A stretch of 64,000 nt of DNA from Bog-756 sp963841885 (lineage in GTDB: Bacteria; Actinomycetota; Acidimicrobiia; Acidimicrobiales; RAAP-2): NCBI GenBank assembly GCA_963841885.1, contig CAWJEK010000020.1:1-64000 (forward strand). Direction: 5' to 3'. Of this stretch, positions 44,946-54,093 are shown piece after piece. The translations under genes and the position numbers were made by a program. How positions within the stretch are numbered: the first letter of the stretch is position 1; the number at the start of each line of letters is the position of its first letter. Below the pieces are notes generated by a model that saw only the letters and a list, made by a program, of their open reading frames with translations, was not told the origin of the DNA and searched no databases.

Positions 44946-45731
44946 ATGTCCGACCGCGCGGGGGCTACCCCCACCACCACGTTCGACTTCCACGGTCGGG
45001 TGGCCATCGTCACCGGTTCGGCCGGGGGGATCGGCCAGGCCTACGCGGAGGCCCTGGCCGCCGCCGGCGCCTCGGTGGTGGTGGCGGACATCGACGTCGA
45101 CAGGGCCGAGGCCGTGGCCGGGGGGATCCGCTCGTCAGGCGGTAGCGCGCTGGCCCTGCCTGTGGACGTCGCCGATCCGGCGTCGGCGACGGCCATGGCC
45201 CAGGCGACCGTGGACGAATTCGGCGGCATCGACTACCTGGTCAACAACGCCGCCATCTTCGGGACCATGAAGCTCGACTTGTTGGTGACCGTCGACTGGG
45301 ACTACCTCAACCGGTTCCTGTCGGTGAACCTGCTCGGTGCACTCAATTGCGTACGGGCCTGCTGGCCCCACATGAAGGCACGGGGCGGCGGTGCCATCGT
45401 GAACCAGTCGTCGACCGCCGCCTACCTCTACGCCGGCTTCTACGGCCTGGCCAAGGCCGGGGTGAACTCGCTGACCCAGCAGCTGGCCCACGAGCTCGGT
45501 GGTGACGGCATCCGCACCAACGCCATCGCGCCCGGCCCGATCGACACCGAGGCCTCCCGGAACGTGGTGCCCGACGTCTTCCTGCAGCCCATCGTGGCGG
45601 GACTGGCGCTCAAGCGCATGGGCCAGCCCGACGACCTGGTGGGCATGTGCCTGTTCCTCCTGTCCGACGAGGCGTCCTGGGTCACGGGCCATGTCTTCAA
45701 CGTCGACGGGGGCCAGGTGGTGCGCCCGTGA
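44946..45731 (+). CDS. Short-chain dehydrogenase
   Basis: A 261-residue classical SDR with VAIVTGSAGGIGQAYAEALA, VVADIDVDRAE, YLVNNAAIFG, the Ser-Tyr-Lys set in VNQSSTAAYLYAGFYGLAKA, and APGPIDTEASRNVVP. The NAD-binding acidic D-I-D suggests NAD preference. GAGGAG precedes the ATG. It follows the ALDH gene and overlaps the enoyl-CoA hydratase start (GTGA), so it belongs to the divergent operon; the Rv0769 SDR occupies the equivalent place in Mycobacterium as I recall it. Confidence 0.9.
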   Translation: MSDRAGATPTTTFDFHGRVAIVTGSAGGIGQAYAEALAAAGASVVVADIDVDRAEAVAGGIRSSGGSALALPVDVADPASATAMAQATVDEFGGIDYLVNNAAIFGTMKLDLLVTVDWDYLNRFLSVNLLGALNCVRACWPHMKARGGGAIVNQSSTAAYLYAGFYGLAKAGVNSLTQQLAHELGGDGIRTNAIAPGPIDTEASRNVVPDVFLQPIVAGLALKRMGQPDDLVGMCLFLLSDEASWVTGHVFNVDGGQVVRP

Positions 45732-46514
45732 CGCCACCGTCGCCGGGTGACGACGGCCACCGCATCGAGCTCGAGTTCCTCGACCACGTGCTGCTGCTGG
45801 CCTTCGATCGGCCCGCGGCCCGCAACGCCTTCGACTCGGCCATGTACCGGGCGGTGGCCGGCGCCCTGTCCGGCGCTGCTCGGCGACGACGAGGTGCATG
45901 CCGTGGTCCTGACCGGGCGGGGCAAGGCGTTCACCGCCGGTCAGGACCTGCGCGAGATGGCGGCCATCGCCACGGGGGCGGGCGGCCCGGAGGCCGGCAC
46001 CGGATTCCAGGACCTGCTCGACGTGCTGCAGCGCTTCGACAAACCACTCTTGGCCGCCGTGCACGGCGTGGGCATGGGACTCGGGTGCTCGATCCTCGGC
46101 CACGTCGACCTGGTGCTGATGGACGAGTCGGCCCGGTTGCGGGCGCCGTTCGCCGAGATGGGGGTCCCACCCGAGGCGGCCAGCAGCGTCCTGCTGCCGC
46201 TGCGGATGGGGTGGCAGCAGGCGGCGCGGGTCCTGCTCGCCTCGGAGTGGGTCACCACCGACGAGGCCGTGGCCGCGGGACTCGCCCTGCGCGGCTGCCC
46301 GGACGGCACCGTGCTCGCCGAGACCCTGGCCCTGGCCCGGACGATCGCCTCCTTCCCGCCGCACGCCACCCGTCAGATCAAACGGCTGATGCTGGCCGGC
46401 CGCGGTCCGGCCGTCGGTGACGCCCGGCGCCGCGAGGAGGCCGCCTTCGCCACCCTGTTCGCAGATCCCGACGTCAACCCCGGGGCGGCCCTGGCGGCCG
46501 GGCTGGAGGACTGA
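45728..46514 (+). CDS. Enoyl-CoA hydratase/isomerase family, split by a one-base indel
   Basis: About 262 residues after repair. The start GTG 45728 opens IELEFLDHVLLLAFDRPAAR then N-A-F-D-S-A-M-Y; around 45871-45876 one extra G moves the frame to LLGDDEVHAVVLTGRGKAFT, AGQDLREMAAIATGAG, HGVGMGLGCSILGHVDLVLM (oxyanion loop) and LLPLRMGWQQAARVLLASEW. The product is a crotonase-fold enzyme acting on CoA thioesters. Start and stop overlap the flanking genes (GTGA and TGATG), so it is embedded in the operon, and the frameshift is probably an error. Confidence 0.83.
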
Positions 46515-47371
46515 TGCGGATCGGGGTGACCTGCTTCCTGACCGACCGGGACATGGATCCCGCCGGGGTGGCCCGCGCCGCCGAGGAGCGGGGGTTCGCC
46601 TCGCTGTTCCTACCCGAGCACACCCATCTCCCGGTGCGGGCCGACACGCCGCCCGGCCTCGTCGACGGGGTGTCGCTCGACGACTACAAGCGCAGTCTCG
46701 ACCCGTTCGTGGCCCTGGCCACGGCGGCGGCCGTCACCTCCGGTCTGCGCCTCGGCACCGGCGTGTCGCTCGTCGCCCAGCACGACCCGATCGTCATGGC
46801 CAAGCAGGTGGCCACCCTCGACCACCTGAGCGGCGGACGGGTCGACCTCGGCATCGGCTTCGGTTGGAACCGGGCCGAGGCCGCCGACCACGGGGTCGAC
46901 TTCGCCGACCGGCGGGCCGTGGCCCGCGAGCACGTCCTGTGCATGCAGGCCCTCTGGCGCGACGATCCGGCCGAGTTCCACGGCGAGTACGTGGACCTCG
47001 ACCCGTGCTGGAGTGCCCCGAGTCCCGTGCAGCAGCCCGGGGTGCCCGTCCTCCTCGGGGGAGTGGCATCGCCGGGCAACTTCGCCGCCATCGCCGAGTA
47101 CGGCGACGGGTGGCTGCCGGTCGGCGGGTCCGGTCTCGGTGACGCACTGCCCGCGCTCCGCCGGGCCTTCGAGGAGCGGGGCCGCGATCCGGATCTGGTC
47201 AGGGTGATCCCCTTCGGCACCGTGCCGACGGACGCCAAACTCGAGCACTTCGCCCGCCTCGGCGTCCGCGAGGTCGTGCTGCGGGTGCCGTCCGGGTCGG
47301 CCCCGGAGATCCTGGCCGTCCTCGACGCCCACGCCCCCTACGTCGAACGCTTCGGAGACACCGATGACTGA
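46514..47371 (+). CDS. LLM-class F420-dependent oxidoreductase (TIGR03619-like)
   Basis: A 285-residue luciferase-like TIM-barrel protein. It shows RIGVTCFLTDRDMDPAGVAR, FLPEHTHLPV, TAAAVTSGLRLGTGVSLVAQ, the family signature LDHLSGGRVDLGIGFGWNRA, and VPVLLGGVASPGNFAAIAEY. Members in actinobacteria use F420 and act in catabolism of steroids, alkanes or aromatics. The ATG overlaps the hydratase stop by one base, and its own stop overlaps the thioesterase ATG, so the genes are translationally coupled. Confidence 0.85.
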   Translation: MRIGVTCFLTDRDMDPAGVARAAEERGFASLFLPEHTHLPVRADTPPGLVDGVSLDDYKRSLDPFVALATAAAVTSGLRLGTGVSLVAQHDPIVMAKQVATLDHLSGGRVDLGIGFGWNRAEAADHGVDFADRRAVAREHVLCMQALWRDDPAEFHGEYVDLDPCWSAPSPVQQPGVPVLLGGVASPGNFAAIAEYGDGWLPVGGSGLGDALPALRRAFEERGRDPDLVRVIPFGTVPTDAKLEHFARLGVREVVLRVPSGSAPEILAVLDAHAPYVERFGDTDD

Positions 47372-48113
47372 AGGGACACCGATGGCTGCAGGAACATCGT
47401 CCGATGGTGTCGGTACCCGGCCGGAACCCGCCGGGTCCCCCCGGCAACCCGGCCCGGAGGGCCGGCCGTGGAGCGGGGGCGGCCGCGAGGAACTGGCCGC
47501 CGCCGTGCGGCGGCTCGTGGAGCTCACCGTCACGTCGACCCCGGCACCGGGAGCCCTGCTGTCGGTGGCGGCCGGGGTGGACGCCCTGTGCGCCGAACTG
47601 GCGGCCGCCGTCCCCGACGAGGGGCCCGAGCCCGTCGGACGCCACGTCGAGATCCCCGGGTCCGACGGCCCTCCCGACCTCACGGCGTCGATGCCGTTCG
47701 ACATGGTGGTCGGCACCTGCAATCCGGTGGCCCCGCCCGTGGACATCTGGTTCGATCCCCCGAAGGCCGCAGGCCGGACCGTGTTCACGCCGCAGTACGA
47801 AGGGGCACCGGGATGTGTCCACGGCGCCGCCATCGCCGCCGCCTTCGACATCGTGCTGACGGCCGCCAACGTGGTGGCCGGGGCGGCCGGGCCGACCGTC
47901 GAGCTGAAGATCCGCTATCGGCGCCCCACCATCATCGGGATCGAGTCGAGCTTCGAGTCGTGGGTCACGCAGGTCACCGACCGCCGGACCTTCAGTACGG
48001 GCCGTCTGCTGCAGGACGGGGTGGTCACGGTCGAGGCGACCGGCGAGTTCGTCAACCTGTCCCGTGAGCGCGTCAACGCCATGCACCGGGACAGGGAGGC
48101 GCGGGACGCTTAG
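47364..48113 (+). CDS. PaaI-type hotdog thioesterase
   Basis: The 249-residue product has a low-complexity N-terminal part of about 40 residues, then a hotdog domain: GAPGCVHGAAIAAAFDIVLT (the H-G-G/A central helix of PaaI thioesterases), VELKIRYRRPTIIGIESSFE and GVVTVEATGEFVNLS. It likely hydrolyses acyl-CoA produced by the operon. ATG 47364 overlaps the stop of the LLM gene; ATG 47382 is an alternative. It ends the divergent operon before a 111-base gap to the lipoprotein gene. Confidence 0.82.
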   Translation: MTEGTPMAAGTSSDGVGTRPEPAGSPRQPGPEGRPWSGGGREELAAAVRRLVELTVTSTPAPGALLSVAAGVDALCAELAAAVPDEGPEPVGRHVEIPGSDGPPDLTASMPFDMVVGTCNPVAPPVDIWFDPPKAAGRTVFTPQYEGAPGCVHGAAIAAAFDIVLTAANVVAGAAGPTVELKIRYRRPTIIGIESSFESWVTQVTDRRTFSTGRLLQDGVVTVEATGEFVNLSRERVNAMHRDREARDA

Positions 48114-48145
48114 GAGCGGTGCGGGCACATCGGTCCGGGGTTCTC

Positions 48146-48164
48146 TAGAGTCTGCAACGTTGCA
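48146..48164 (+). promoter_or_regulatory. Promoter and palindromic operator of the lipoprotein gene
   Basis: TAGAGT (48146-48151) is a plausible -10, and the perfect 12-bp palindrome TGCAACGTTGCA covers 48153-48164, exactly where transcription should begin. It looks like a repressor site. Confidence 0.55.
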
Positions 48165-48224
48165 CCGCGCCCGGGGGGACAGGTCACCGACCTGCCGGGC
48201 ACCGACGACAAGGGGGAGACAACC

Positions 48225-49586
48225 ATGACGCTTACCGTTCGCCAGGGTGGGACGATCGGCCGACGGCGGAGCGGGAGGCTCGCGGTGGTCGTGTCGAGCC
48301 TCGTGGTCGCCGTCGGGCTCGCCGCCTGCTCGTCCACCGAGTCGTCCACCACGACCACCACCTCGGGTGCCACCACCTCGAGCAGTTCGTCGGGTGGCTC
48401 GTCGGGCACCCAGGGGATCCCGTCGTCGGCCTTCACCGACACCACCGGGTTGACCTCGTCGACGGTCACCGTCGGTAACGTCTCGACCCTCGCCTACGGT
48501 CTGTTCAAGGGTGCCGACGTCGGCACCGAGGCGTGGGCCGACTACGTGAACTCGACCGGGGGGATCAACGGCCGCAAGCTCCTCGTCGACTCCCACGACG
48601 ACGGCTACTCCGGCGCCCCCAACAAGCAGGCCACCGAGGAGGTCGTCCAGAAGGACTTCGCGGCGGTCGGCGGCTTCTCCCTGGAGGACAACTACGGCGG
48701 AACGGTGCTGGCCGCCAATCCCGGGGTGCCCAACGTCACGGTCAATCTCGACCAGGCGACCGGTGACCTGCCCAACAGCTTCAGCCCCGACCCGGCCGCC
48801 ATCGGATGGCCGACGGGGCCGTTGCAGTACTTCAAGCAGAAGTTCCCCCAGGACGTGAAGCACGCCGGGGCGCTGGTGGCCGATCAGCCCTCGGCCATCA
48901 CCAAGTGGAACGGCGAGAAGGCGGCTATGGAGTCGCTCGGCTACACGGTCGCCTACGACCAGCAGTTCGACATCACCCAGTCCGACTTCACCCAGAACGT
49001 GGTGGCCATGCGCCAGGACGGGATCAAGATCCTCTTCCTCGAGCAGATGCCCGAGAACTACGCGGCCGCGGTGGTCAAGGCCCTCAACCAGCAGGACTAC
49101 CACCCCGTGCTGGTGTTCGGTGCGTCGACCTACTCCGAGCAGCTGGTGCCCGACTCGGGTGGCGCCTCGGCCGTCGACGGCGCCTACATGGAGATGGTGA
49201 ACTCGTTGTTCCTGGGCGAGGACGAGAACGTGCTGCCCGCCGCCAAGACCTTCCAGACGTGGGTCCAGAAGGCCGATCCGGGATTCCACCCCGATCTGTA
49301 CACGTTGTTCGGCTGGCTGTCGGGGCAGCTCTTCACCCAGGCCCTCCAGGCCGCCGGGACCCATCCCACCCGCGGCTCGGTGCTCCAGCAGCTGAAGAAG
49401 ATCACCGTCTTCAACGGCAACTACCTGATCGCCAGCTCCGATCCGGCGGCCAAGACCCCGGCGCACTGCTACGTGATCGCCCAGATCCGCAACGGCGTCA
49501 TCACCCGGCTCGACGATCCGCCGGTCGCCGGGCCCCAGCACGGTTACCGCTGCGACGGCAGCTTCTACTACTACCCGCCGAAGTGA
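48225..49586 (+). CDS. ABC-type substrate-binding lipoprotein (Peripla_BP_6)
   Basis: A 453-residue extracytoplasmic receptor. The signal peptide (RLAVVVSSLVVAVGLAACSS) ends in a lipobox A-A-C, followed by a long Ser/Thr linker typical of actinobacterial lipoproteins. The mature part has the periplasmic-binding-protein type 1 fold of branched-chain amino acid receptors: VTVGNVSTLAYGLFKGADVG, WADYVNSTGGINGRKLLVDS and DGIKILFLEQMPENYAAAVV. GGGGGAGA precedes the ATG. No permease or ATPase genes are adjacent, so its transporter is elsewhere. Uptake of the carboxylate or steroid-like substrate of the neighbouring operon is inference. Confidence 0.85.
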   Translation: MTLTVRQGGTIGRRRSGRLAVVVSSLVVAVGLAACSSTESSTTTTTSGATTSSSSSGGSSGTQGIPSSAFTDTTGLTSSTVTVGNVSTLAYGLFKGADVGTEAWADYVNSTGGINGRKLLVDSHDDGYSGAPNKQATEEVVQKDFAAVGGFSLEDNYGGTVLAANPGVPNVTVNLDQATGDLPNSFSPDPAAIGWPTGPLQYFKQKFPQDVKHAGALVADQPSAITKWNGEKAAMESLGYTVAYDQQFDITQSDFTQNVVAMRQDGIKILFLEQMPENYAAAVVKALNQQDYHPVLVFGASTYSEQLVPDSGGASAVDGAYMEMVNSLFLGEDENVLPAAKTFQTWVQKADPGFHPDLYTLFGWLSGQLFTQALQAAGTHPTRGSVLQQLKKITVFNGNYLIASSDPAAKTPAHCYVIAQIRNGVITRLDDPPVAGPQHGYRCDGSFYYYPPK

Positions 49587-49649
49587 CCGGCGCCGGGTCC
49601 CGGACGTGACCCGGCCGGTGCCGTCGTGAAGCCCCGAACGGGTCCGTCG

Positions 49650-49655
49650 TAGGGT
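49650..49655 (+). promoter_or_regulatory. -10 box of the SRAP gene
   Basis: TAGGGT lies eight bases before ATG 49664, the leaderless pattern. Confidence 0.4.
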
Positions 49656-49663
49656 GGGGAACG

Positions 49664-50416
49664 ATGTGCGGACGGATCTCCCTCTACTCGGACCCGGACT
49701 ACCTGGCCCGGATCTTCGACGCCCAGCTCGGGCCCGACGTCGATCGTGACGCCCACCCGAGCTGGAACGTAGCGCCGACGAGGACGATCCTGGCGGTCGC
49801 CGACGTGGCCGACCACGACGACGGCACCGGGGGCGGGCGCCAGCGGTTCCATCGTGAGCTCGGGCGCTACCGGTGGGGCCTGGTGCCGTCCTGGGTCAAG
49901 GATCCTTCGGTCGCCAACCACACGTTCAACGCCCGAGCCGAGACGGTGGCCTCCAAACCGTTCTTCCGATCAGCCTTCGCCGACCGGCGGCTGGTGGTGG
50001 TGGCGGACGGGTTCTACGAGTGGTCGAAGGGATCGGGCACGGTCAAGCAGCCCTACTACTTCACCCGTGCCGACCGACGGCCGCTCGCCCTCGCCGGTCT
50101 GTGGGAGCCGTGGTGGGGCGCGGCGGTCGGCGCATCGGCCCCCGACGGACCGGACGCCCCGGTGCCGTTGCGCACCTGCACCGTCATCACCACCGCGGCG
50201 GGGCCGGACATGGAGGGCATCCACGACCGGATGCCCGTCGTGATCGAGCCGGAGGCCCTCGACGAGTGGCTCGATCCGCGCAACCGGGACCGGCCGGAAC
50301 TCGAGTCGCTCCTGGCCGCGGCCCCGGCCGGCATCCTCGTCCACCGGCCGGTGGGGACGTCGGTGGGCAACGTCCGCAACGACGGGCCCGAGTTGATCGA
50401 GGCGCTCCCCGACTGA
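49664..50416 (+). CDS. SOS response-associated peptidase (SRAP/HMCES/YedK family)
   Basis: A 250-residue protein of the SRAP family, which crosslinks through its N-terminal cysteine to abasic sites in single-stranded DNA and shields them. Cys2 directly follows the initiator Met (M-C-G-R-I-S-L), the N-A-R-A-E-T catalytic motif lies near residue 90, DGFYEWSKG follows, and the catalytic histidine is in GIHDRMPVV. All active-site elements are intact. No SOS box is seen here, only a -10 box. It converges with rpsT, with a shared hairpin terminator between them. Confidence 0.92.
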   Translation: MCGRISLYSDPDYLARIFDAQLGPDVDRDAHPSWNVAPTRTILAVADVADHDDGTGGGRQRFHRELGRYRWGLVPSWVKDPSVANHTFNARAETVASKPFFRSAFADRRLVVVADGFYEWSKGSGTVKQPYYFTRADRRPLALAGLWEPWWGAAVGASAPDGPDAPVPLRTCTVITTAAGPDMEGIHDRMPVVIEPEALDEWLDPRNRDRPELESLLAAAPAGILVHRPVGTSVGNVRNDGPELIEALPD

Positions 50417-50431
50417 TCCGGCCCGGACGCG

Positions 50432-50458
50432 CCGGGTCCCGCCGGAGGCGGGACCCGG
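50432..50458. terminator. Bidirectional hairpin terminator
   Basis: CCGGGTCCCGCC-GGA-GGCGGGACCCGG is a perfect 12-bp stem with a three-base loop, between the convergent SRAP and rpsT genes. Confidence 0.75.
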
Positions 50459-50500
50459 GTGCTGCAATTCGTGTCGTCCGGCTGGCGCCGGGACGGCGGA

Positions 50501-50770
50501 TCAGGCGTCAGCCGACGCCTTGGCCGCCCGCTTCATCAGGCGGGACTTGCGGTTGGCGGCCTGGTTCTTGTGGATGACGCCCTTGGCGGCGGCCTTGTCG
50601 ATCCGCTTGACGGCCAGCCGGATCGCCTCCTCGGAGTTCTCGGCCCCCTCGTCGATGGCGGCGACGGCCGACTTGGAACGGGTGCGCAGCTCCGAACGGA
50701 CGGACTTGTTGCGGGCCTGGCGCTTGACGGCCTGGCGGTTGCGCTTGATCTGGCTGCGGATGTTGGCCAC
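50501..50770 (-). CDS. rpsT: 30S ribosomal protein S20
   Basis: An 89-residue basic protein, the usual S20 length: MANIRSQIKRNRQAVKRQAR at the start, SVRSELRTRSKSAVAAIDEG in the middle and the conserved GVIHKNQAANRKSRLMKRAA end. S20 binds 16S rRNA near the h44/5' domain during early assembly. ATG 50770 is the only sensible start. A TATCCT sequence at 50922-50917 on the minus strand could be its -10, giving a leader of about 145 bases. lepA lies divergently upstream, preserving the common rpsT-lepA neighbourhood. Confidence 0.97.
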   Translation of the reverse strand: MANIRSQIKRNRQAVKRQARNKSVRSELRTRSKSAVAAIDEGAENSEEAIRLAVKRIDKAAAKGVIHKNQAANRKSRLMKRAAKASADA

Positions 50771-51045
50771 TGGGTTCCTCGTTGTCTCGGTGCGTGGTCG
50801 CGGGCCACGGGAGCCGTGCGACGGGGTGCTGCCCGGCCGACGCCCGACACCGTCGACAGCACGGACGGGGCGCCCGGTTCCGGACGGCCCGGAGGCCGCC
50901 GGAGCAGACAGTGCAGGATAGCAGGCGACCCGTGGCCCGGGCGAGCGGCAGTCCCGGACCGCCGGTCCGGCGGCGGATCGGTCGGCGGGTCACGCCACCG
51001 CGGCCGGGGTGGGCCGGGGCCGGCCTTGGGTACGCTGGGCGACCC

Positions 51046-52833
51046 GTGCTCTCCATCGACCGTATCCGCAACTTCTCCATCATCAGCCACGTCGACCACG
51101 GCAAGTCGACGCTGTCCGACCGCATCCTCGAGTTGACCGGGGCCGTCGACCCGCGCCAGATGCGGGCCCAGTACCTCGATTCGATGGACATCGAGCGGGA
51201 GCGGGGCATCACCATCAAGGCCCAGAACGTCAGGGTGCCGTGGGAGGGCCACACGCTGCACCTCATCGACACTCCGGGACACGTGGACTTCGGGTACGAG
51301 GTCAGCCGGTCACTGGCCGCCTGTGAAGGGGCGGTCCTGCTGGTCGACGCGTCCCAGGGGATCCAGGCCCAGACGTTGGCCAACTGCTACCAGGCGTTGG
51401 AGAACGACCTCGAGATCGTCGCCGTCCTGAACAAGATCGATCTGCCCGCCGCCGACCCGGAGCGCTGCGCGGCGGAGATCGAGAACGTACTGGGACTGGC
51501 CGCCGACGAGATCATGCACATATCGGCCAAGACGGGCGAGGGAGTTCCGGCCCTGCTCGACGCCATCGTGGCGCGCATCCCGGCACCCACCGGCGACGCC
51601 TCCGCCCCCCTGCGGGCCCTGATCTTCGACTCGGCGTACGACCAGTACCGGGGGGTGGTGAGCTCCATCCGCGTCATGGACGGGACCCTGACCGCCCACG
51701 ACCGGCTGCGGTTCATGCAGGCCGGGGCCAACCACGAGATCGAGGAGATCGGTGTCCGAACTCCGGTCACCGTGCCGGTCGAGGAACTCGGACCCGGAGA
51801 GGTCGGGTACCTGATCGCCGGCATCAAGGATGTCGGTGGGGCGAGGTCCGGGGAGACGGTCACGACGGCCACGCACCCCGCCGACACCGCCCTCGACGGA
51901 TACCGCGACCCGAAGCCGATGGTGTTCTGCGGTCTGTTCCCGATCGACGGCGACGAGCTGCCCGACCTGCGCGACGCCCTCGAGAAACTGCGGCTCAACG
52001 ACGCCAGCTTCACCTACGAGCCGGAGTCGTCGACGGCGCTCGGCTTCGGCTTCCGGTGCGGATTCCTCGGCCTGCTCCACATGGAGATCGTCCGCGAACG
52101 GCTCGAGCGCGAGTTCGACCTCTCGCTCATCGCCACCGCGCCGTCCGTCGCCTACCGCGCGTACCTGACCAACGGCACCGAGGTGGCGGTGGACAATCCG
52201 AGCGACCTGCCCGACCCGGCGAGCCTCGATCACGTCGACGAGCCGATGCTGCGGGCCACGATCCTCACCCCGGCGGAGTACACGGGCACCATCATGGAGC
52301 TCTGCCAGGGCAAGCGGGCCGAGATGCTGAAGATGGACTACCTCTCCCCCGAACGGGTCGAGTTCGTCTACACGATCCCGCTCGCCGAGGTCGTGGTGAA
52401 CTTCTTCGATCAGCTGAAGAGCCGGACCAAGGGCTACGCCAGCCTCGACTACGAGCCCAGCGGGTACTCCACCGCCGACCTCGTCAAGGTCGACCTGCTG
52501 ATCAACCGGGTGCCGGTCGATGCCTTCTCCACCATCGTCCACAAGTCGCAGGCCGACTTCTACGGCCGACGGATGACGGAGAAGCTCAAGGAGCTCATCC
52601 CCCGCCAGATGTTCGAGGTGCCCATCCAGGCGGCCATCGGTGGCCGGGTGTTGGCCCGCGAGACGGTCAAGGCGCGCCGCAAGGACGTGCTGGCCAAGTG
52701 CTACGGCGGCGACATCACCCGGAAGCGCAAGCTGCTGGAGAAGCAGAAGGAGGGGAAGAAGAAGATGAAGAACATCGGTCGGGTGGAAGTTCCCCAGGAG
52801 GCCTTCGTCTCCGCCCTCAAGCTCGACGACTGA
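51046..52833 (+). CDS. lepA: Elongation factor 4 (back-translocase)
   Basis: A 595-residue translational GTPase that remodels ribosomes stalled or misassembled under stress. G1 is HVDHGKSTL, the switch I region is ERERGITIKAQN, G3 is DTPGHVDF, and G4 is NKID. The EF4-specific C-terminal domain is complete (YGGDITRKRKLLEKQKEGKK, MKNIGRVEVPQEAF). Start GTG 51046 lies nine bases after a TACGCT -10 box (51031-51036), giving a possible leaderless transcript. In many actinobacteria hemN-hrcA-dnaJ follow, but here a glycan gene cluster intervenes. Confidence 0.97.
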   Translation: MLSIDRIRNFSIISHVDHGKSTLSDRILELTGAVDPRQMRAQYLDSMDIERERGITIKAQNVRVPWEGHTLHLIDTPGHVDFGYEVSRSLAACEGAVLLVDASQGIQAQTLANCYQALENDLEIVAVLNKIDLPAADPERCAAEIENVLGLAADEIMHISAKTGEGVPALLDAIVARIPAPTGDASAPLRALIFDSAYDQYRGVVSSIRVMDGTLTAHDRLRFMQAGANHEIEEIGVRTPVTVPVEELGPGEVGYLIAGIKDVGGARSGETVTTATHPADTALDGYRDPKPMVFCGLFPIDGDELPDLRDALEKLRLNDASFTYEPESSTALGFGFRCGFLGLLHMEIVRERLEREFDLSLIATAPSVAYRAYLTNGTEVAVDNPSDLPDPASLDHVDEPMLRATILTPAEYTGTIMELCQGKRAEMLKMDYLSPERVEFVYTIPLAEVVVNFFDQLKSRTKGYASLDYEPSGYSTADLVKVDLLINRVPVDAFSTIVHKSQADFYGRRMTEKLKELIPRQMFEVPIQAAIGGRVLARETVKARRKDVLAKCYGGDITRKRKLLEKQKEGKKKMKNIGRVEVPQEAFVSALKLDD

Positions 52834-52842
52834 ACGTAGCGG

Positions 52843-54012
52843 TCAGGCGGCTCCGGCGACCTCGGCGATCCGGCGGGCGGAGCGCTCCCAGGTGAACCGG
52901 GCGGCCTGCCCCAGTCCGGCGGCGGCCATGGACGACACCCGGGCGGGGTCGTCGGCGAGCGCCGCCAACCGCGAGGCGAACGCGGCGGTGTCCTCGGGGT
53001 CGACGAAGCACGCGGCGTCGCCCCCGACCTCGGGAAGGCCGCCCCGACGCGATGCCACCAGGGCGGTGCCGCAGGCCATGCCCTCCGCCGCCACCAAGCC
53101 GAACGGCTCGTCGAACACCGACGGGACGCAAAGCACCGCGGCGGCCCGGTAGCGGTCGGCGAGCTCCTCCTTGGCCACGAAGGGCACGAAGACGACATCG
53201 AGGCCCGAGTCGGCGGCGGTGCGGCGCAGGGTCTGCTCGTAGTCGGTCAGGCGATCGCCGGCGTCGTACGCGCTGCTGCCGACCAGGGTGGCCCGCAGGG
53301 GGCGCCTGGTCAGACCCCGGGCCACGGCCATGGCTTCGAGCAGGAGGTGTGGCCCCTTGTGGGGGGCCATCTGGCCGACGAAGAGGAGTTCGAAGGGGCC
53401 GTCGTCGGGCACCGCCGGGGACGGGTCCGCCGGGTGGAAGACGGACGCGTCGACACCGTTGGCGACCACCACGGCCGACCCGGCCATGGCCGGCACGCGT
53501 TCGACGAACCGGGACCGCAGGAACTCGGACACCAGGACCACGACGTCCGCGTGGGCCAACGACCGGGTCAGCTCGGCCCGGCCGTAACCGCGGGCCAACG
53601 GGCTGTGCATGTACACGACGATGCGGGCGTCGGGGAGCGCGGCGCGCCACGCCTCCACCTGGGCGGCGGCCCACAGCCCGTCGTAGAGCAGGAGCAGGTC
53701 GGGACGCCACGCGGCGGCGGCATCGATGGCCGGGAGGTACAGGTCGCCGGAGAACCGCCGGCGTCGGCCGAGTCGACCTGACACGTCGTCACGCAGCCGC
53801 TCGGCACGGCTGATCCACTCGCGGGGGCAGTGGCGGGTGTAGTCGACGGCCAGGTTGTCGAGCCCGTCGATGTGGACGTCCCGGTTGTGGCTGACGATGA
53901 CCCCGACGTCGCCGCCGTCGGCCGCCTCGCACCGTCCGAGGGCCTCCACCACGCCCATCAACGTGTTGCCGCGCCGGGACAGCGGCAGAGGGACGTGGAG
54001 CACGCGCACCAT
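52843..54012 (-). CDS. GT4-type glycosyltransferase
   Basis: A 389-residue GT-B glycosyltransferase of the GT4 kind, retaining. Seen: RVLHVPLPLSRRGNTLMGVV, HADVVVLVSEFLRSRFVERV, the acceptor/donor interface LLFVGQMAPHKGPHLLLEAM, and the sugar-nucleotide motif PSVFDEPFGLVAAEGMACGT (E-x7-E). It likely adds a sugar to a lipid-linked glycan or cell-surface polymer on the cytoplasmic face. ATG 54012 has TACCAT five bases upstream, the leaderless pattern. It is divergent from the flippase at 54120. The sugar is unknown. Confidence 0.86.
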   Translation of the reverse strand: MVRVLHVPLPLSRRGNTLMGVVEALGRCEAADGGDVGVIVSHNRDVHIDGLDNLAVDYTRHCPREWISRAERLRDDVSGRLGRRRRFSGDLYLPAIDAAAAWRPDLLLLYDGLWAAAQVEAWRAALPDARIVVYMHSPLARGYGRAELTRSLAHADVVVLVSEFLRSRFVERVPAMAGSAVVVANGVDASVFHPADPSPAVPDDGPFELLFVGQMAPHKGPHLLLEAMAVARGLTRRPLRATLVGSSAYDAGDRLTDYEQTLRRTAADSGLDVVFVPFVAKEELADRYRAAAVLCVPSVFDEPFGLVAAEGMACGTALVASRRGGLPEVGGDAACFVDPEDTAAFASRLAALADDPARVSSMAAAGLGQAARFTWERSARRIAEVAGAA

Positions 54013-54093
54013 CGGGGATGGTACCAGAGCAGGTTGTCCGGACCGCCGCCGAGGTCCGGTGGACGGAGGCAACCGGAGTACGCTTCGGGCAGC

